In this document: positions 7,240 to 16,838 of the stretch, one piece after another | Layout of the letters: every line of letters begins with the position of its first letter | How positions within the stretch are numbered: position 1 is the stretch's first letter | Origin: Actinoallomurus sp040655075 | GTDB lineage: Bacteria > Actinomycetota > Actinomycetes > Streptosporangiales > Streptosporangiaceae | Length of the DNA stretch: 64,000 nucleotides | Direction: 5' to 3' | NCBI RefSeq assembly: GCF_040655075.1 | Contig: NZ_JBFAJC010000024.1 | Coordinates: forward strand, 1 to 64,000 | Position numbers and translations under genes: made by a program | The notes under the pieces: model-generated | Seen by the model: only the letters and a program-made list of their open reading frames with translations | What the model was told of the DNA's origin: nothing | Databases searched by the model: none

Positions 7240-10200
7240 TCAGGCGGCCAGGTCCACGGTGGTGAAGTCGACCTCTTTGAGCACCGGGTTGAAGGCTGCG
7301 GGGATGAGCGCGAGTTCGTCGGTGGCGTAGGCGCCGAACCGAGTGATGTGGGAGCGCAGGTAGGGCGACAGGGCGGCGAGCTGGTCGGCGGAGATGGTCC
7401 AGCCCTCGGCGACCAGCTGCCGGACGACGTCCATGATGTCCAGGGCGTTGTGGAAGATGACCAGGTTCGCCAGCAGGGTGTTGAACTTGATCAGCTTCTC
7501 CTGTTCGTCGGGGTCATTGTTGGCCAGCACGCCGTTGTTGCCGAAGGACAGCCAGTGGGCGAACCCGTTGTAGGACTCGACCTTGTTGGTCGCGGCCGTG
7601 ACCCGGGCGCGAAGCTGGGGGTCGGCGAGGTAGCGCAGGAGTGCGACCGTGCGCACGCTGCGGCCGACCTCGCGGAACACCTTGTAGAGGCGGTTCTTGC
7701 GGGAGTTGGACCGCAGCCGGCGCATCAGCGTCGATGAGCTCAGCTCGCCCTCGCTGATGGAGATGGCGACCTGCATCAGGTCGCGCCAGTGCCGTTCGAT
7801 CAGCTTCCAGTCGATCACGTTCCGGCCGCCGGCGGCGGTGCGCTCGCCGAACAGCTCGTCGATGTGCCGGTAGACCAGGTGGCCGCTGGCGCGGAAGAAG
7901 GTCAGGTCCTTGAAGTTGCGGATGCGGGGCATCAGGTCGAACCCGAACAACGTCGCGAGCGTGAAGACCGGCGCCGACTGGCCCTGGGTATCAGCGTGCA
8001 CGGTGGTGGGCTGAACGTCGGAGTCATTGGCCAGCAGGCCCTCGATCAGGTGCACCGCCTCCCACACCCCACAAGGAATGAACCGGGAGAACAACGCGAC
8101 GTAGGTGTCGGCGACGTAGTGGTAGGCGATACCGCCCACGCCCCCGTACCGGATGCTGGTCTCGGCCAGGAGGTTGTCGATGTAGGTCTCCACCTGAGTG
8201 CCGTCGGCCGCCACCGCGGTCCCATCACCCCACGCCTTCACCACATCCAGTTCGGCGAACGCGTTGACCACGGTCGCGATCGCGGCGTTGAGCTTGGTCA
8301 GGTCGATGTGCCGGTTGCGGACCATCGACAGCTCCCGCGCCGACACCTGGGCGATGTGCTTGGCGGCCTCATACGGGCCCATGTTCACCCCGCCGGTGAA
8401 CACTGCCATGCAGTACCGGTCCAGCGGCTCTTTGATCTTCGGGTCGCTGCCGGAGGCCGGGCCGAAGTGGTGGTGCCAGCCCAGCCAGTGCGCGGTCCGC
8501 GACACGATCGACAGCAGCGACCGCTCGGGCATTTGCCGGGCGATCGCCTCGGCGAGCTGCTCGACCGCGGCCGGGGCAGCCGACCCGCGCCGGCGCTTGA
8601 GCGTCGGGACGCCGTCCTCCCCGATCACCAGGTCGGCGTTGTCCTCATACCCGGCGTCCAGCTCGGAGGCCGCGTCCAGGTGCGCGTTCCGCAGCCGCTC
8701 GGTGAACCCGGCCGCCGTGTTCGGCAGGCCCACATCGGCGCAGAACTTGTCCAGCAGCGGCTGGCACTGTTCCCAGGTCAGCAGGTTGGCGCGCCAATCG
8801 GCGTACGCCCCGGCCCCCACCACCGCCACATCCCCGGTCCGCAGCTCCTCGGCCAGGTAGGTGAACACCATCGCCTCGAAATGCTTGCGCGCCACCATCC
8901 CCGGACGGCGCCGGTCAGTCACCGCCCGCTGCCAGTTCCCCGAAGCGAACGCGATCCCCGACATGTCCCACCCCGCCGTACCGACGCCGCCAGCGTCGTC
9001 AGTGTCGACGAACCGGTCCACCTCGGCGGCCGAGTCGACCGGGGGCGGGACCGGGATGAAGTCGCGGCGCAGCGCCCAGTGCGCCCGCGCGTGCTCCAAC
9101 GCGGCCAGCACCGAGTCGTCGGCAGAGGTGGCCACCAGCTCCAGCTTGTCGACCAGCTCGAACATCACCGCCCGGTCCTTGCGGAAGAACCGGTGCACCA
9201 GCACCTCGTAGTTGTCGCCGTGGAAGGCCGACACCTCCTCGATGTCCGCCAGCTGGGCGGCGAACCCACCCGCCTGCCGCACCACCTCCACCGCGCGAGA
9301 TGCCCCATCCCGCTGCTCCGGCTCGCCGGGCCCCTCACCCGTGACGTCGCCGTCCTGGACTGCGGGTCGGTCGGGGTCCAGGTGCTCCAGCACGCCGCGA
9401 TAGGTGCCGATCAGCCGCTCGGAGGTCGCGCGCTGCCGCTTCTGGATCTCCTCCAGCTCGGTCTTGGCCTTCTTCAGGTTGCCCGCCACCCGCTTACAGA
9501 ACATCTCGGCCAGATCGTCACGGGCCTGCATCCGCGCGGTGTGCACCAGGCACGCCACCAGCGCCAGCCGCTTGATCGGCTCATACCGCGACAGCGTGTC
9601 GACGTCCTGGGCCGCCGCCTCCCCAGCGAAATCGGCGATCTTGCCCGGGGAGACCCCCTCCATCCACGCGGCCGACTCACCCAGCTCCTCGACCTGATCC
9701 AGGTACTCGACCTGCGCCTTGAACCGCGACCAGGTCGCGCGCTGCGCAGGCTTCTTGAGCCGGTTGAACATCGACCGGCCATCCAACCCCGCCGTGGACA
9801 GCAGCGCCTGCATCCGCTGCCGCCCGTCGGCGCCCATCCGCCGGGCGATCAACGCGAAAAGTTCGGCGTTCACCTCCGCACGGATCCGCGTGGCCATCTC
9901 GTCCAGCGTCGAGAACCCCGGCAACTCCAGCGATGCCTCCAGCAGCTTCTCCAACGCGACATTGATCAGATCCGGCGGATGGTTCTTCTTCTCAGCCGCC
10001 TTGCGGATCGCAGCCGCCGCGATCGCCCGCGCCCGAACCTTGTCGTACTTCACGCCCTGCCGGGCCCGGACCTGCTTGCGGTGCAGCTTGGCCGTCCGCG
10101 ACGCCCCATGATCCGGCACCACGTCCGCCTCCAGCTCCAGGCAACGCCGCACGTGGTTGACCACCACCTCCGGGATCTCCTCCAGCGAGCAGAACCGCGC

Positions 10201-10374
10201 CATCTTCTGGAAGCACTTCAGATCCAGCACCTGCGCGAACCACGCCTCCGGCGTCTTGGCCCGCTCCCGCGACCAGGCGATCTCCTCCGCCGTCGGGGTG
10301 AAGAACACATGCAGCACCCGCGCCGAGGTCAGCTTCTTGAACTGCGGGTAGGCGGTGCGCTCAATCGACGTCAC
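7240..10374 (-). CDS. tnpA: Tn3-family transposase TnpA
   Basis: A full-length 1,044-residue transposase catalysing replicative transposition. The N-terminal part is the DUF4158-type DNA-binding region (YPQFKKLTSARVLHVFFTPTAEE). The DDE catalytic core is visible: WGDGTAVAADGTQ near residue 720 (first Asp), HADTQGQSAPVFTLATLFGFDLMPRIRN near 795 (second Asp) and TNKVESYNGFAHWLSFGNNG near 930 (Glu). I see no frameshift, so it may be active, although tnpR downstream is split. The start is about 105 nt inside the right inverted repeat, leaving a short promoter region at 10375-10479. Confidence 0.95.
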   Translation of the reverse strand: MTSIERTAYPQFKKLTSARVLHVFFTPTAEEIAWSRERAKTPEAWFAQVLDLKCFQKMARFCSLEEIPEVVVNHVRRCLELEADVVPDHGASRTAKLHRKQVRARQGVKYDKVRARAIAAAAIRKAAEKKNHPPDLINVALEKLLEASLELPGFSTLDEMATRIRAEVNAELFALIARRMGADGRQRMQALLSTAGLDGRSMFNRLKKPAQRATWSRFKAQVEYLDQVEELGESAAWMEGVSPGKIADFAGEAAAQDVDTLSRYEPIKRLALVACLVHTARMQARDDLAEMFCKRVAGNLKKAKTELEEIQKRQRATSERLIGTYRGVLEHLDPDRPAVQDGDVTGEGPGEPEQRDGASRAVEVVRQAGGFAAQLADIEEVSAFHGDNYEVLVHRFFRKDRAVMFELVDKLELVATSADDSVLAALEHARAHWALRRDFIPVPPPVDSAAEVDRFVDTDDAGGVGTAGWDMSGIAFASGNWQRAVTDRRRPGMVARKHFEAMVFTYLAEELRTGDVAVVGAGAYADWRANLLTWEQCQPLLDKFCADVGLPNTAAGFTERLRNAHLDAASELDAGYEDNADLVIGEDGVPTLKRRRGSAAPAAVEQLAEAIARQMPERSLLSIVSRTAHWLGWHHHFGPASGSDPKIKEPLDRYCMAVFTGGVNMGPYEAAKHIAQVSARELSMVRNRHIDLTKLNAAIATVVNAFAELDVVKAWGDGTAVAADGTQVETYIDNLLAETSIRYGGVGGIAYHYVADTYVALFSRFIPCGVWEAVHLIEGLLANDSDVQPTTVHADTQGQSAPVFTLATLFGFDLMPRIRNFKDLTFFRASGHLVYRHIDELFGERTAAGGRNVIDWKLIERHWRDLMQVAISISEGELSSSTLMRRLRSNSRKNRLYKVFREVGRSVRTVALLRYLADPQLRARVTAATNKVESYNGFAHWLSFGNNGVLANNDPDEQEKLIKFNTLLANLVIFHNALDIMDVVRQLVAEGWTISADQLAALSPYLRSHITRFGAYATDELALIPAAFNPVLKEVDFTTVDLAA

Positions 10375-10479
10375 TCGCGAGGGCCTTTCCGAACCGCGTC
10401 GAACCAGGACCCAAGCACCGTAACGGAACGCAACAATCCAACATCACATAGTTCGCAGAACCGTGATCAAACCAACGCG

Positions 10480-10523
10480 GACCTGCGCCGTTGCCCCTTT
10501 CCGGCTTACTTGGTCTGCCCCCC
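10480..10523 (-). repeat. Right terminal inverted repeat of the Tn3-family transposon
   Basis: Reverse complement partner of 840-882. It ends at 10523, directly before the AACTC copy at 10524-10528. Confidence 0.9.
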
Positions 10524-10528
10524 AACTC
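10524..10528. repeat. Target-site duplication AACTC (right copy)
   Basis: Second copy of the AACTC at 835-839, adjoining the right inverted repeat. Confidence 0.9.
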
Positions 10529-11965
10529 CACCCCCAGGTTCAGGCCGCGTACGACGATCCCGGTAACCGCCAGGGCGACGGCGACGCCGGAGACGGACAG
10601 CCAGAGACGCCGCCTCCGCATCAGGTCCAGGTCACGCCGCTCGATCCAGCGCCGGACCCGCCCGGTCGTGGCCAGCCCCGTCACGGACGGCCGCGCCATC
10701 ACCGCCCGCCGGCCGGTCGCCCACTCGGCCAGCACCCGCGTCACCAGGAGCGCCGACACGAACGAGGCGAGCACGCCGATCGACAGCGTGATGCCGAACC
10801 CGCGAACCGGCCCTGAGGACAGGAAGAACAGCAGACCCGCGGCGAGCAGGGTGGTCATGTTCGAATCCGCGATCGCCGACCACGCGTTCCGGAAGCCTCG
10901 GACCAGCGCCGCCCGCACGCCCCGGCGCGGCATCGCCGCCTGTTCCTCGCGCGCCCGCTCGAAGACCAGGACGTTCGCGTCCACCGCCATGCCGATGGCC
11001 AGCACGAACCCCGCCAGCCCCGGCAGGGTGAGCGTGGCGCCCATGGCGCTCAGGGCGGCATAGGAGATCAGCGCGTACGCGGCAAGGCCGACCGCGGCGA
11101 TCAGGCCCATCAGGCGATAGACCCAGATCACGAAGAGCGCCGTGAGGACGACCCCGATGACCGCGGCCTGAGCGCTAGCGTTGATCGCCTCGGCGCCGAG
11201 CGTCGGCCCGACCGTACGCTGCTCGACGACGTCGACCGGCACCGGCAGGGCACCGCCCTGGATCAGCGCGGCCAGGTCCTTGGCCTCCTTCTCCCCGAAC
11301 TCCCCGGTGATCTGGGTGGACCCGCCGGGGATGCCGGCGCCGCAGCGTACGCTCGGATCCACCTGCGGCGACGAGATCACCTTGTCGTCGAGGAGGATGG
11401 CGATCCGGCGCACCGGGTCGCCCGGCGCCGCACAGGCCGCCTTCGCGGTCAGCCGCTGCCACGCCGCGTCATGACGGAAGCCGACCGAGACGAACCAGCC
11501 GCGCAGGTTCTCCGGGTCGAACCCCGCCTGGGCTTTGCCGACGTCCTTGCCGGCCAGCGCGGCCGGTCCGACGTTCAGCGGCCGGCCCTTCTCGTCGAGC
11601 ATGGCGCGGCCGCCGGTGTCCGCCACGGAATGGAACGACAACTGCGCCGTACGGCGGATGACCCCGAGGGCCTGCCCGGAGTCCTGCACTCCGGGGAGCT
11701 CGACGATGACGCGGTTGTCGCCGGAGCGGGTGAGCCCTGTTTCCCCGACGCCCAGGGCGTCGATCCGCTTGCGCAACACCTCCACGGTACGGTCGGTGGC
11801 CCCCCGATCGGCCTTCGCGTACGGGGAGTCGTGGGTCTGCAGCACGATCTGGGTGCCCCCGCGCAGGTCCAGGCCCAGGCGCGGAGATGTGGTCAGGGTG
11901 ATGAACAGTGAAGCGGCGATCACGGCGAACGCCAGTAGCGCTCGCACCGCCGTGGCACGAGAAAT
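10524..11965 (-). pseudogene. secDF: secDF 5' half (SecD domain and first SecF helix)
   Basis: It encodes a nearly complete SecD: N-terminal membrane segment, LGLDLRGGTQIVLQTHD, the P1 periplasmic domain (VIVELPGVQDSGQALGVIRRTAQLSFHSV), then the transmembrane block with GLAGFVLAIGMAVDANVLVFERAREE, and finally SecF helix 1 up to GLNLGVE, where the transposon lies. The ORF runs on into the transposon to 10361. The automatic start is GTG 11947. An in-frame ATT at 11965 (ISRATAVRALLAFAV) sits 6 nt after GGAGG and may be the true start. The intact gene would be 726 codons from GTG or 732 from ATT. Confidence 0.9.
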
Positions 11966-12085
11966 GGGATGCCTCCATACGAGCCGGCCCGGAACCCGGG
12001 CCTACGAATGAACCCCGCCACGCACGTCACGCGACCGCCGAGACCTTGGAACCGCGGAGGTCGGGCAGTCGGTGAGGCCGAACGG

Positions 12086-12193
12086 CCGCCGAGGTCGCCG
12101 CCGCAGCCAAGGACCGCCAAGGCCCAGGGCCGTGGCCCAGGACCGCCGAGGTCGCCGCCACGGCCAGGGACCGCCGAGGCCCGGGGCCGCGGG
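12086..12193. repeat. Two-copy 57-bp degenerate tandem repeat
   Basis: CCGCCGAGGTCGCCGCC starts at 12086 and again at 12143. The rest of each unit (GGACCGCC.AGGCCC.GGGCCG) is also shared. The stretch 11980-12367 upstream of secDF holds no convincing gene. Confidence 0.6.
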
Positions 12194-12225
12194 AGCTACC
12201 GTGTCGCGCATCTCCGCGAGCTTTC

Positions 12226-12249
12226 GCCGAGACCTTTCATGGTCTCGGC
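12226..12249. terminator. Hairpin GCCGAGACC-N6-GGTCTCGGC
   Basis: A perfect 9-bp stem with a 6-nt loop, 118 nt beyond the stop of the minus-strand gene 12368-12751 and upstream of secDF. It is a plausible terminator separating the two. Confidence 0.5.
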
Positions 12250-12367
12250 AACGGCGATCCACGGCGCAACGACGCCGCCGGCTCCGCTGGAGACCGAAGG
12301 TCGCTGAGGCCAGAAGTGCACGCGCCGGTGGCGGGTCCCGCGACGCGTCATGCGTGGCGGGTGATGG

Positions 12368-12751
12368 TCAGGAGCCCGTGATGGAAGGCGGCCCACGGCC
12401 GCGCGGAGTGAGCGGCGACGCCTGGCGCGGTGCCGCCGGAAGGTCGGCGACCGTCCCGAGCCGGAGCCAGGACGTGCCGGTCGCCGTACGACCGGGCACG
12501 ACGCCCGACGCGGCGTACGGTGAGGACGACGCCGAGGCGCCGTCTGCGGCCCAGGTACGGAGCGTGCTGTGCTTCGTGGCCAGGCCGACGGCGCTCGACA
12601 CGGTCGCCGCCGTGCCATAGGCCGACGCCGACAGGGACCTGGCCGACGCGGCGTACGCCGACGCCGTACCCGCCCCGGTGGGGAGAGCGAACCCGATGAC
12701 CCCGAGCAGCAGGGCCAGGGTCCGGAGACGGCGTGCGATGCGATCGTGCAC
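12368..12751 (-). CDS. Small putative secreted protein of unknown function
   Basis: A 127-residue product from GTG 12751, which has GGAGGG 4 nt upstream; a longer frame to 12811 exists. The N-terminus RIARRLRTLALLLGVIGFALPTGAGTASA looks like a Sec signal peptide ending in an AXA-type cleavage site. The mature part is rich in Ala, Ser and Thr without a recognisable domain. Coding status rests mainly on the signal peptide and ribosome-binding site. Confidence 0.5.
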   Translation of the reverse strand: MHDRIARRLRTLALLLGVIGFALPTGAGTASAYAASARSLSASAYGTAATVSSAVGLATKHSTLRTWAADGASASSSPYAASGVVPGRTATGTSWLRLGTVADLPAAPRQASPLTPRGRGPPSITGS

Positions 12752-12911
12752 GTCGCCCTCCCGCCGCCGGTGATCTTCCCGCCCACCGTATCCGACGACC
12801 GCCGCGGTCACCGCCGGATCGATGATCCCGGCGCCGGCGTACGCCCGGCCGACCGGTCCAGCACCGCCCCGTGTACGTGCGCCTCGATGGCTACCCGGGA
12901 CGGTCCGGCGG

Positions 12912-15005
12912 TCAATCGCGTTTGAGGAGGCTGGTCAGGCCGGCGACCACGGCGGTGGTGAGCACCCATCCGGCCGCCGTGAGCGCCCAGGACCAGTACA
13001 TTGCGGCGCCGTGGGCCTGCCAGGCCTTCTGCTGGCCGAGGTCCACGATCGGCAGCAGCACGTCGAGGGTGTAGCCGAGCGCGTTGAAGCCCGGGCCGTG
13101 CGCGTCGACAGGGGTCAGCTCGTGCGGGTAGGCATCGGTGAACACCCAGGTCCCTAGGGCGAGCAGGCCGGCCAGCCAGACGGCGGCGAGCCAGGTGCGG
13201 TAGCCGTAGCCGACGGTCAGGTACAGCAGCCAATTGATCAGCTTGCCGGGAGGACTGAAGACCTGGCGGCGTCGCCACTGCTTGGCGAGCGCTACCTGCC
13301 GGGCGGCGTCCTCGCGGCCGGCGCGGCGGTACGCGGCGGCGAGCTGGTCGTAGATGTGCGGGACGTAACCGCCGGGGTGACGGGTCAGCCAGCGGAGCCG
13401 GGCCCGTACGTCGACCGTGTCGTTCGCGAGGGAGTCGTAGACGAATCCGTGCAATCGCATGGTGGTGGGCCAGGTTCGTTCCTCGTCCTCGAAGATGCCG
13501 ACCTGAGCGTTGGTGAGGTTCACGACGCCGTCAGGTCGTCGGCGAGGCAGCAGCAACAGCGCTATGGCCCTGCCGCCCTCCAGGTCCAGCGCCTGCCCGC
13601 CCGGGGCGGATAGTGCCGATCCGGCCAGGTGGAGTAGACCGCCGATACGGGCGCCGGACAGCTGGATCTCTCCTTCCGCGGTGAAGCCGCCGCGCAGGTA
13701 CAGGTCGTTCTCGACGGTGAGCCGGAAGGCGCACAGGGCCCGGCCGCCCGGGTTTTCGATCGTGGCGCCTTCGAGGGAGAACACCTCACCGATGCGGGCG
13801 TTGAGCATGCGGACCTCGCCCTGGGCGATGAACCCGTTCTGACAGGACATGCCCCGTTCGACGGTGAGCGAGTCGGCGAGCAATGCGGTCCCGCCGGGGT
13901 TGGTGAGCCGCGCGCCGTCGAAGGTCAGCGGTCCGCCGACGTGAGCGCCGGTGAGCTGCACTTCTCCTTCGGCGACGAACGCCTGGTCACAGTCGACGCT
14001 CTGGTCGACGGTGACCCGGTCGAGCCGGAGCGCGCAGCCGCCGGGATTGGTGAGAGTCGCCCCGGTCAGCGACAACCAGCCCCCGATACGAGCGCCGACC
14101 AGCCGGACCTCCCCCTCGACGGTGAACCCGTCCCGGCCGTCCAGGTTCTGCTTGACGGTCAGGCCGTCGGCCATCAGGGCTTCGCCTCCCGGATTGGACA
14201 GCCGGGCGCCGATGAAGGACAGCCGGCCGAGGTGAGCTCCGGGCAGGCGCACTTCGCCTTCGACGGTGAAGCCGTTCCGGCAGGTCATGTTCTGCTCGAC
14301 GGTGAGGCCGTCGCCGGTCAGCGCCCGCCCACCCGGATTCGACAGCCGGGCGCCGACGAAGGACAACCGGCCACCGATCCGCGCGCCGGGCATGTGGATC
14401 TCACCGATGGCCGTGAAGCCGTCCCGGCACCACATGCTCTCGGTGACGGTGAGCGCCTCGGCCCGGAGCGCATAGTTACCGGGACCGGTGAGGCGGGCCG
14501 TCTTCAACGACAGACTCCCGCCGATGCGGGCCCCACCCAGGGTGACGGCCCCTTCGGAGACGAGGCCGTCGAGATTGAGATCGCCGACCGTGCGCAGTTG
14601 GTCCGCGGTCAGCCCCGGCAGATGGCAGCCGGGCAGGCGAATGGCCGGCGCGGACGCCTCCCGCAGATTGACCGGCTGCTCGAAGAGGCAGTCGGCCAGC
14701 AGGAGAGGGCAGACCAGCTCCACCGCCTCGAGGTCGAGTTCTCCGGTGATGCGGGCACCGCGCAGCTTCACCGCCCGCAACCGGCCGCCGTCCGGTGTCC
14801 GCTTCCCGGTGAGCAGGTCGATCAGCAGGCCCGCCCGTACGGTCCGCTCGGCTCCCCACGCTGCCGCGTTCGCTGGGTCGTCGTAGTGAGCGTCACCGGT
14901 TCGGAGGTCGACGAGCGTTCCGGCGGCGACGGCGTGCAGGAGTTGCCGTTCGGCGGCGTCCGACTCCTCGCGGCCGAGCTGCGGATCGACGTGCGGCGTG
15001 GTCAT
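12912..15005 (-). CDS. Repeat-rich membrane-anchored protein (oxidoreductase-type annotation in relatives)
   Basis: A 697-residue protein. Residues about 70-480 consist of repeats of the form [V/G]ARIGG.LSL.GA.L.NPGG.AL.AD.LTV, about 33 residues each, resembling a right-handed beta-helix of the pentapeptide-repeat type. The C-terminus has two or three hydrophobic helices (INWLLYLTVGYGYRTWLAAVWLAGLLALGTWVF and a final SWALTAAGWVLTTAVVAGLTSLL). Homologues in streptomycetes are often labelled membrane-associated oxidoreductase, but I see no cofactor motif. I chose ATG 15005 (MTTPHVDPQLG); the frame is open to 15296 and overlaps the next gene. Confidence 0.75.
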   Translation of the reverse strand: MTTPHVDPQLGREESDAAERQLLHAVAAGTLVDLRTGDAHYDDPANAAAWGAERTVRAGLLIDLLTGKRTPDGGRLRAVKLRGARITGELDLEAVELVCPLLLADCLFEQPVNLREASAPAIRLPGCHLPGLTADQLRTVGDLNLDGLVSEGAVTLGGARIGGSLSLKTARLTGPGNYALRAEALTVTESMWCRDGFTAIGEIHMPGARIGGRLSFVGARLSNPGGRALTGDGLTVEQNMTCRNGFTVEGEVRLPGAHLGRLSFIGARLSNPGGEALMADGLTVKQNLDGRDGFTVEGEVRLVGARIGGWLSLTGATLTNPGGCALRLDRVTVDQSVDCDQAFVAEGEVQLTGAHVGGPLTFDGARLTNPGGTALLADSLTVERGMSCQNGFIAQGEVRMLNARIGEVFSLEGATIENPGGRALCAFRLTVENDLYLRGGFTAEGEIQLSGARIGGLLHLAGSALSAPGGQALDLEGGRAIALLLLPRRRPDGVVNLTNAQVGIFEDEERTWPTTMRLHGFVYDSLANDTVDVRARLRWLTRHPGGYVPHIYDQLAAAYRRAGREDAARQVALAKQWRRRQVFSPPGKLINWLLYLTVGYGYRTWLAAVWLAGLLALGTWVFTDAYPHELTPVDAHGPGFNALGYTLDVLLPIVDLGQQKAWQAHGAAMYWSWALTAAGWVLTTAVVAGLTSLLKRD

Positions 15006-15102
15006 CGCGGCGCTTGCTCCCGGAAGGTGGCTCGGCTGGTTGGAAAGTTCGATGAACATGCTCCTATATCGTCCGCATGCCGGGGGCCAGGACGATCGGC
15101 CG

Positions 15103-15570
15103 TCAGTCCTCGGCCTCGTACGACGGCGTGGCGGCGCCGGCGGATTCATCGCAGCCTCCGACGATGGCCCAGACCGTCTTGCCGCCCTGCTCGTCGAGTC
15201 TCCATCCCCAGTCCTTCGAGCAGGCCGCGACCAGGAGCAGACCCCGGCCGTCCACTCGATCGAGGGCCGGTGATCGACGGTCGGGCGATGCCTCACTGTT
15301 GTCGTTGACCTCGATCAGAACGGCAGCGGCCCGGCGGAAAATGCCGATACTGAGGACATCGCCGAGCTTCATGGCGTTCGTGACGAGTTCGGCGGCGACG
15401 AGCAGGGCGTTGTCTGCGACATCTGGGATGTTCCAGTCGGCCAGCACGAGCCTTGTGAAGATGCGGGCCTGCTCGGCGGCTATCGGATGCGGCGGTAGCG
15501 GAAACCGGTACACATCAGGCCGACGCGCCGCCTCCCCCTCTTCCCCTTCGATGCCCGATGTCGCTGACAT
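15103..15570 (-). CDS. ATP-binding protein of the anti-sigma-factor kinase (RsbW/HATPase) type
   Basis: A 155-residue HATPase_c-like protein. The N-box appears as LLVAAELVTNAMKLGD, and VLIEVNDNSEASP then GRGLLLVAACSKDWGWR represent the G1/G2 boxes. Such proteins are common in actinomycetes next to XRE-DUF5753 and DUF397 genes. Here the XRE-DUF5753 gene is divergent at 15741. Start ATG 15570 is preceded by GAGGAGG at 8-nt spacing, which is better than the upstream GTG/ATG candidates. Confidence 0.82.
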   Translation of the reverse strand: MSATSGIEGEEGEAARRPDVYRFPLPPHPIAAEQARIFTRLVLADWNIPDVADNALLVAAELVTNAMKLGDVLSIGIFRRAAAVLIEVNDNSEASPDRRSPALDRVDGRGLLLVAACSKDWGWRLDEQGGKTVWAIVGGCDESAGAATPSYEAED

Positions 15571-15740
15571 CCCGATGTCCTCCTCGATCGTGGTCTTGCC
15601 GGGGAGGACGCTCATCCTCCGAATGACGTGACCACGCTCACACGCTCGGTTACGCTTTGCGACGAACCGCTCTACACCGCGGCACAATCCCACGACCGAT
15701 CGACCCGACCTGGACGCGGTTTACCCCCCGGAGGCCCGCC

Positions 15741-16137
15741 ATGGTGGCACGACGCGACCCGTACGAATCCCCCGCCATTCGAGCGTTCGCCGCGGAGCTG
15801 GAGGTCTGGCGCCGCATGGCGGGCCTGTCGAAGGCCCAACTCGCCGAAGCGCTCGGGTACACACAACAACTGATCGGCCAGCTCGAAGCCGGCAAGAACA
15901 TCCCCTCGAAGAAGTTCGCCGAGGACACCGACACGTACTTCGACACCAACGGCGTCTTCGTACGCCTATGGAGGCTGATCAACGACACCCGCCACCTCGC
16001 CGTCCTACCCCCGGGTTTCGCGGACTACGTCGCCCGCGAGGCGGAGGCGTCGAGGATGTACGTCTTCGAACCCAACATGGTCAAGGGCATCTTCCAGACA
16101 CCCGAGTACGCCCACGAGGTGCTGAAGGCCGGCGCTC
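15741..16137 (+). pseudogene. XRE-DUF5753 regulator, truncated by IS21 remnant
   Basis: The N-terminal helix-turn-helix (LEVWRRMAGLSKAQLAEALGYTQQLIGQLEAGKNIPS) is followed by the start of the DUF5753 domain (FADYVAREAEASRMYVFEPNMVKGIFQTPEYAHEVLKAG). Full-length relatives are about 270-290 residues; here homology stops near residue 132 and the frame runs into IS21 sequence in the wrong frame. ATG 15741 has GGAGG 6 nt upstream. The expected DUF397 partner is not found. Confidence 0.82.
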
Positions 16138-16748
16138 ATGGGCCTGCCGGGCGGGGCGTTCGAGTTGGCCACCTGGTCGCGGGGCAAGGTCGGCCCGGAT
16201 ATTCACGTCAAGGTCGGCAAGACCCTGTACTCGGTGCCGTGGAAGTACATCGGCAAGACCGTCGATGCCCGCTCCACCCCGAACGCGGTGCAGTTTTTCG
16301 TCGAGGGCGAGCTGATCAAGACGCACGTGCGTAAGCCGAAGGGCAAGCAGACCGACCTGAACGACTACCCGCCGGAGCGGATCGCGTTCTTCCAGCGCAC
16401 CCCGACCTGGTGCCGCAAACGCGCCGCCGAGGTCGGCCGGCCTGCGCCGCGGTGATCGATGAACTGCTGGCCGCAGGCGCGCTGCATAACCTGCACAGCG
16501 CCCAGGGTGTCCTTGGCCTGGCCGACCGGCACGAGGCCGACCGGCTGGAAGCTGCCTGTGCCAAGGCGCTGGCCGCCGACGACCCGTCCTACCGGACGAT
16601 CAAAGGCATCCTGGCCGCCGCGCCCGACCAGGCGTCCGGTGAGCCCGCGGGTGATGGCGGTGCGGCGGCGTTCCTGCGCGGCCCGCAAGGCCTGTTCGCC
16701 GACAACGTCGTCCCGCTGTCGGCGGCGCGGTCAGCCGAAGCGTCCTGA
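16138..16748 (+). pseudogene. istA: istA 3' fragment, frameshifted
   Basis: The IS21 transposase C-terminal region is clear: FELATWSRGKVGPDIHVKVG, SVPWKYIGKTVDAR, THVRKPKGKQTDLNDYPPERIAF and TPTWCRKRAAEVG. The frame then breaks near 16436; one missing C would restore ACAAVIDELLAAGALHNLHSAQGVLGLADRH...SYRTIKGILAA. The catalytic DDE domain is absent, so this cannot transpose the IS. Confidence 0.88.
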
Positions 16749-16838
16749 CCACCCAAGGCCCCCGCAACGGCGTCGGGTGCCCAGCACGGCGGCCGGGCAC
16801 CCGAAAGTGAATCAGACAGCGGACAAGGATACGGATCG

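Larger units (their letters stand above)
840..10523. mobile_element. Tn3-family transposon inserted in secDF
   Basis: A 9,684-bp unit bounded by about 43-bp inverted repeats and flanked by AACTC duplications. On the minus strand it encodes a full-length Tn3-type transposase (7240-10374), then a resolvase gene starting 2 nt after the tnpA stop (7237 onward, interrupted), and a passenger protein (1038-2327). The resolvase is broken by the nested element 2827-6971, so cointegrate resolution would need a resolvase in trans. The tips read GGGGGCCAGACCAAGTAAG (left) and GGGGGGCAGACCAAGTAAG (right, reverse complement), fitting the G-rich tips of the family. Confidence 0.93.

Noticed and set aside
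7789..10566. A 925-codon open frame on the plus strand opposite tnpA
   Set aside because: It is antisense to the transposase, is His/Arg/Leu-rich without domains, and is explained by high GC at third codon positions of tnpA.
13941..15308. A 455-codon plus-strand frame
   Set aside because: It is the shadow of the repeat-rich membrane protein and has no start signal or domain.
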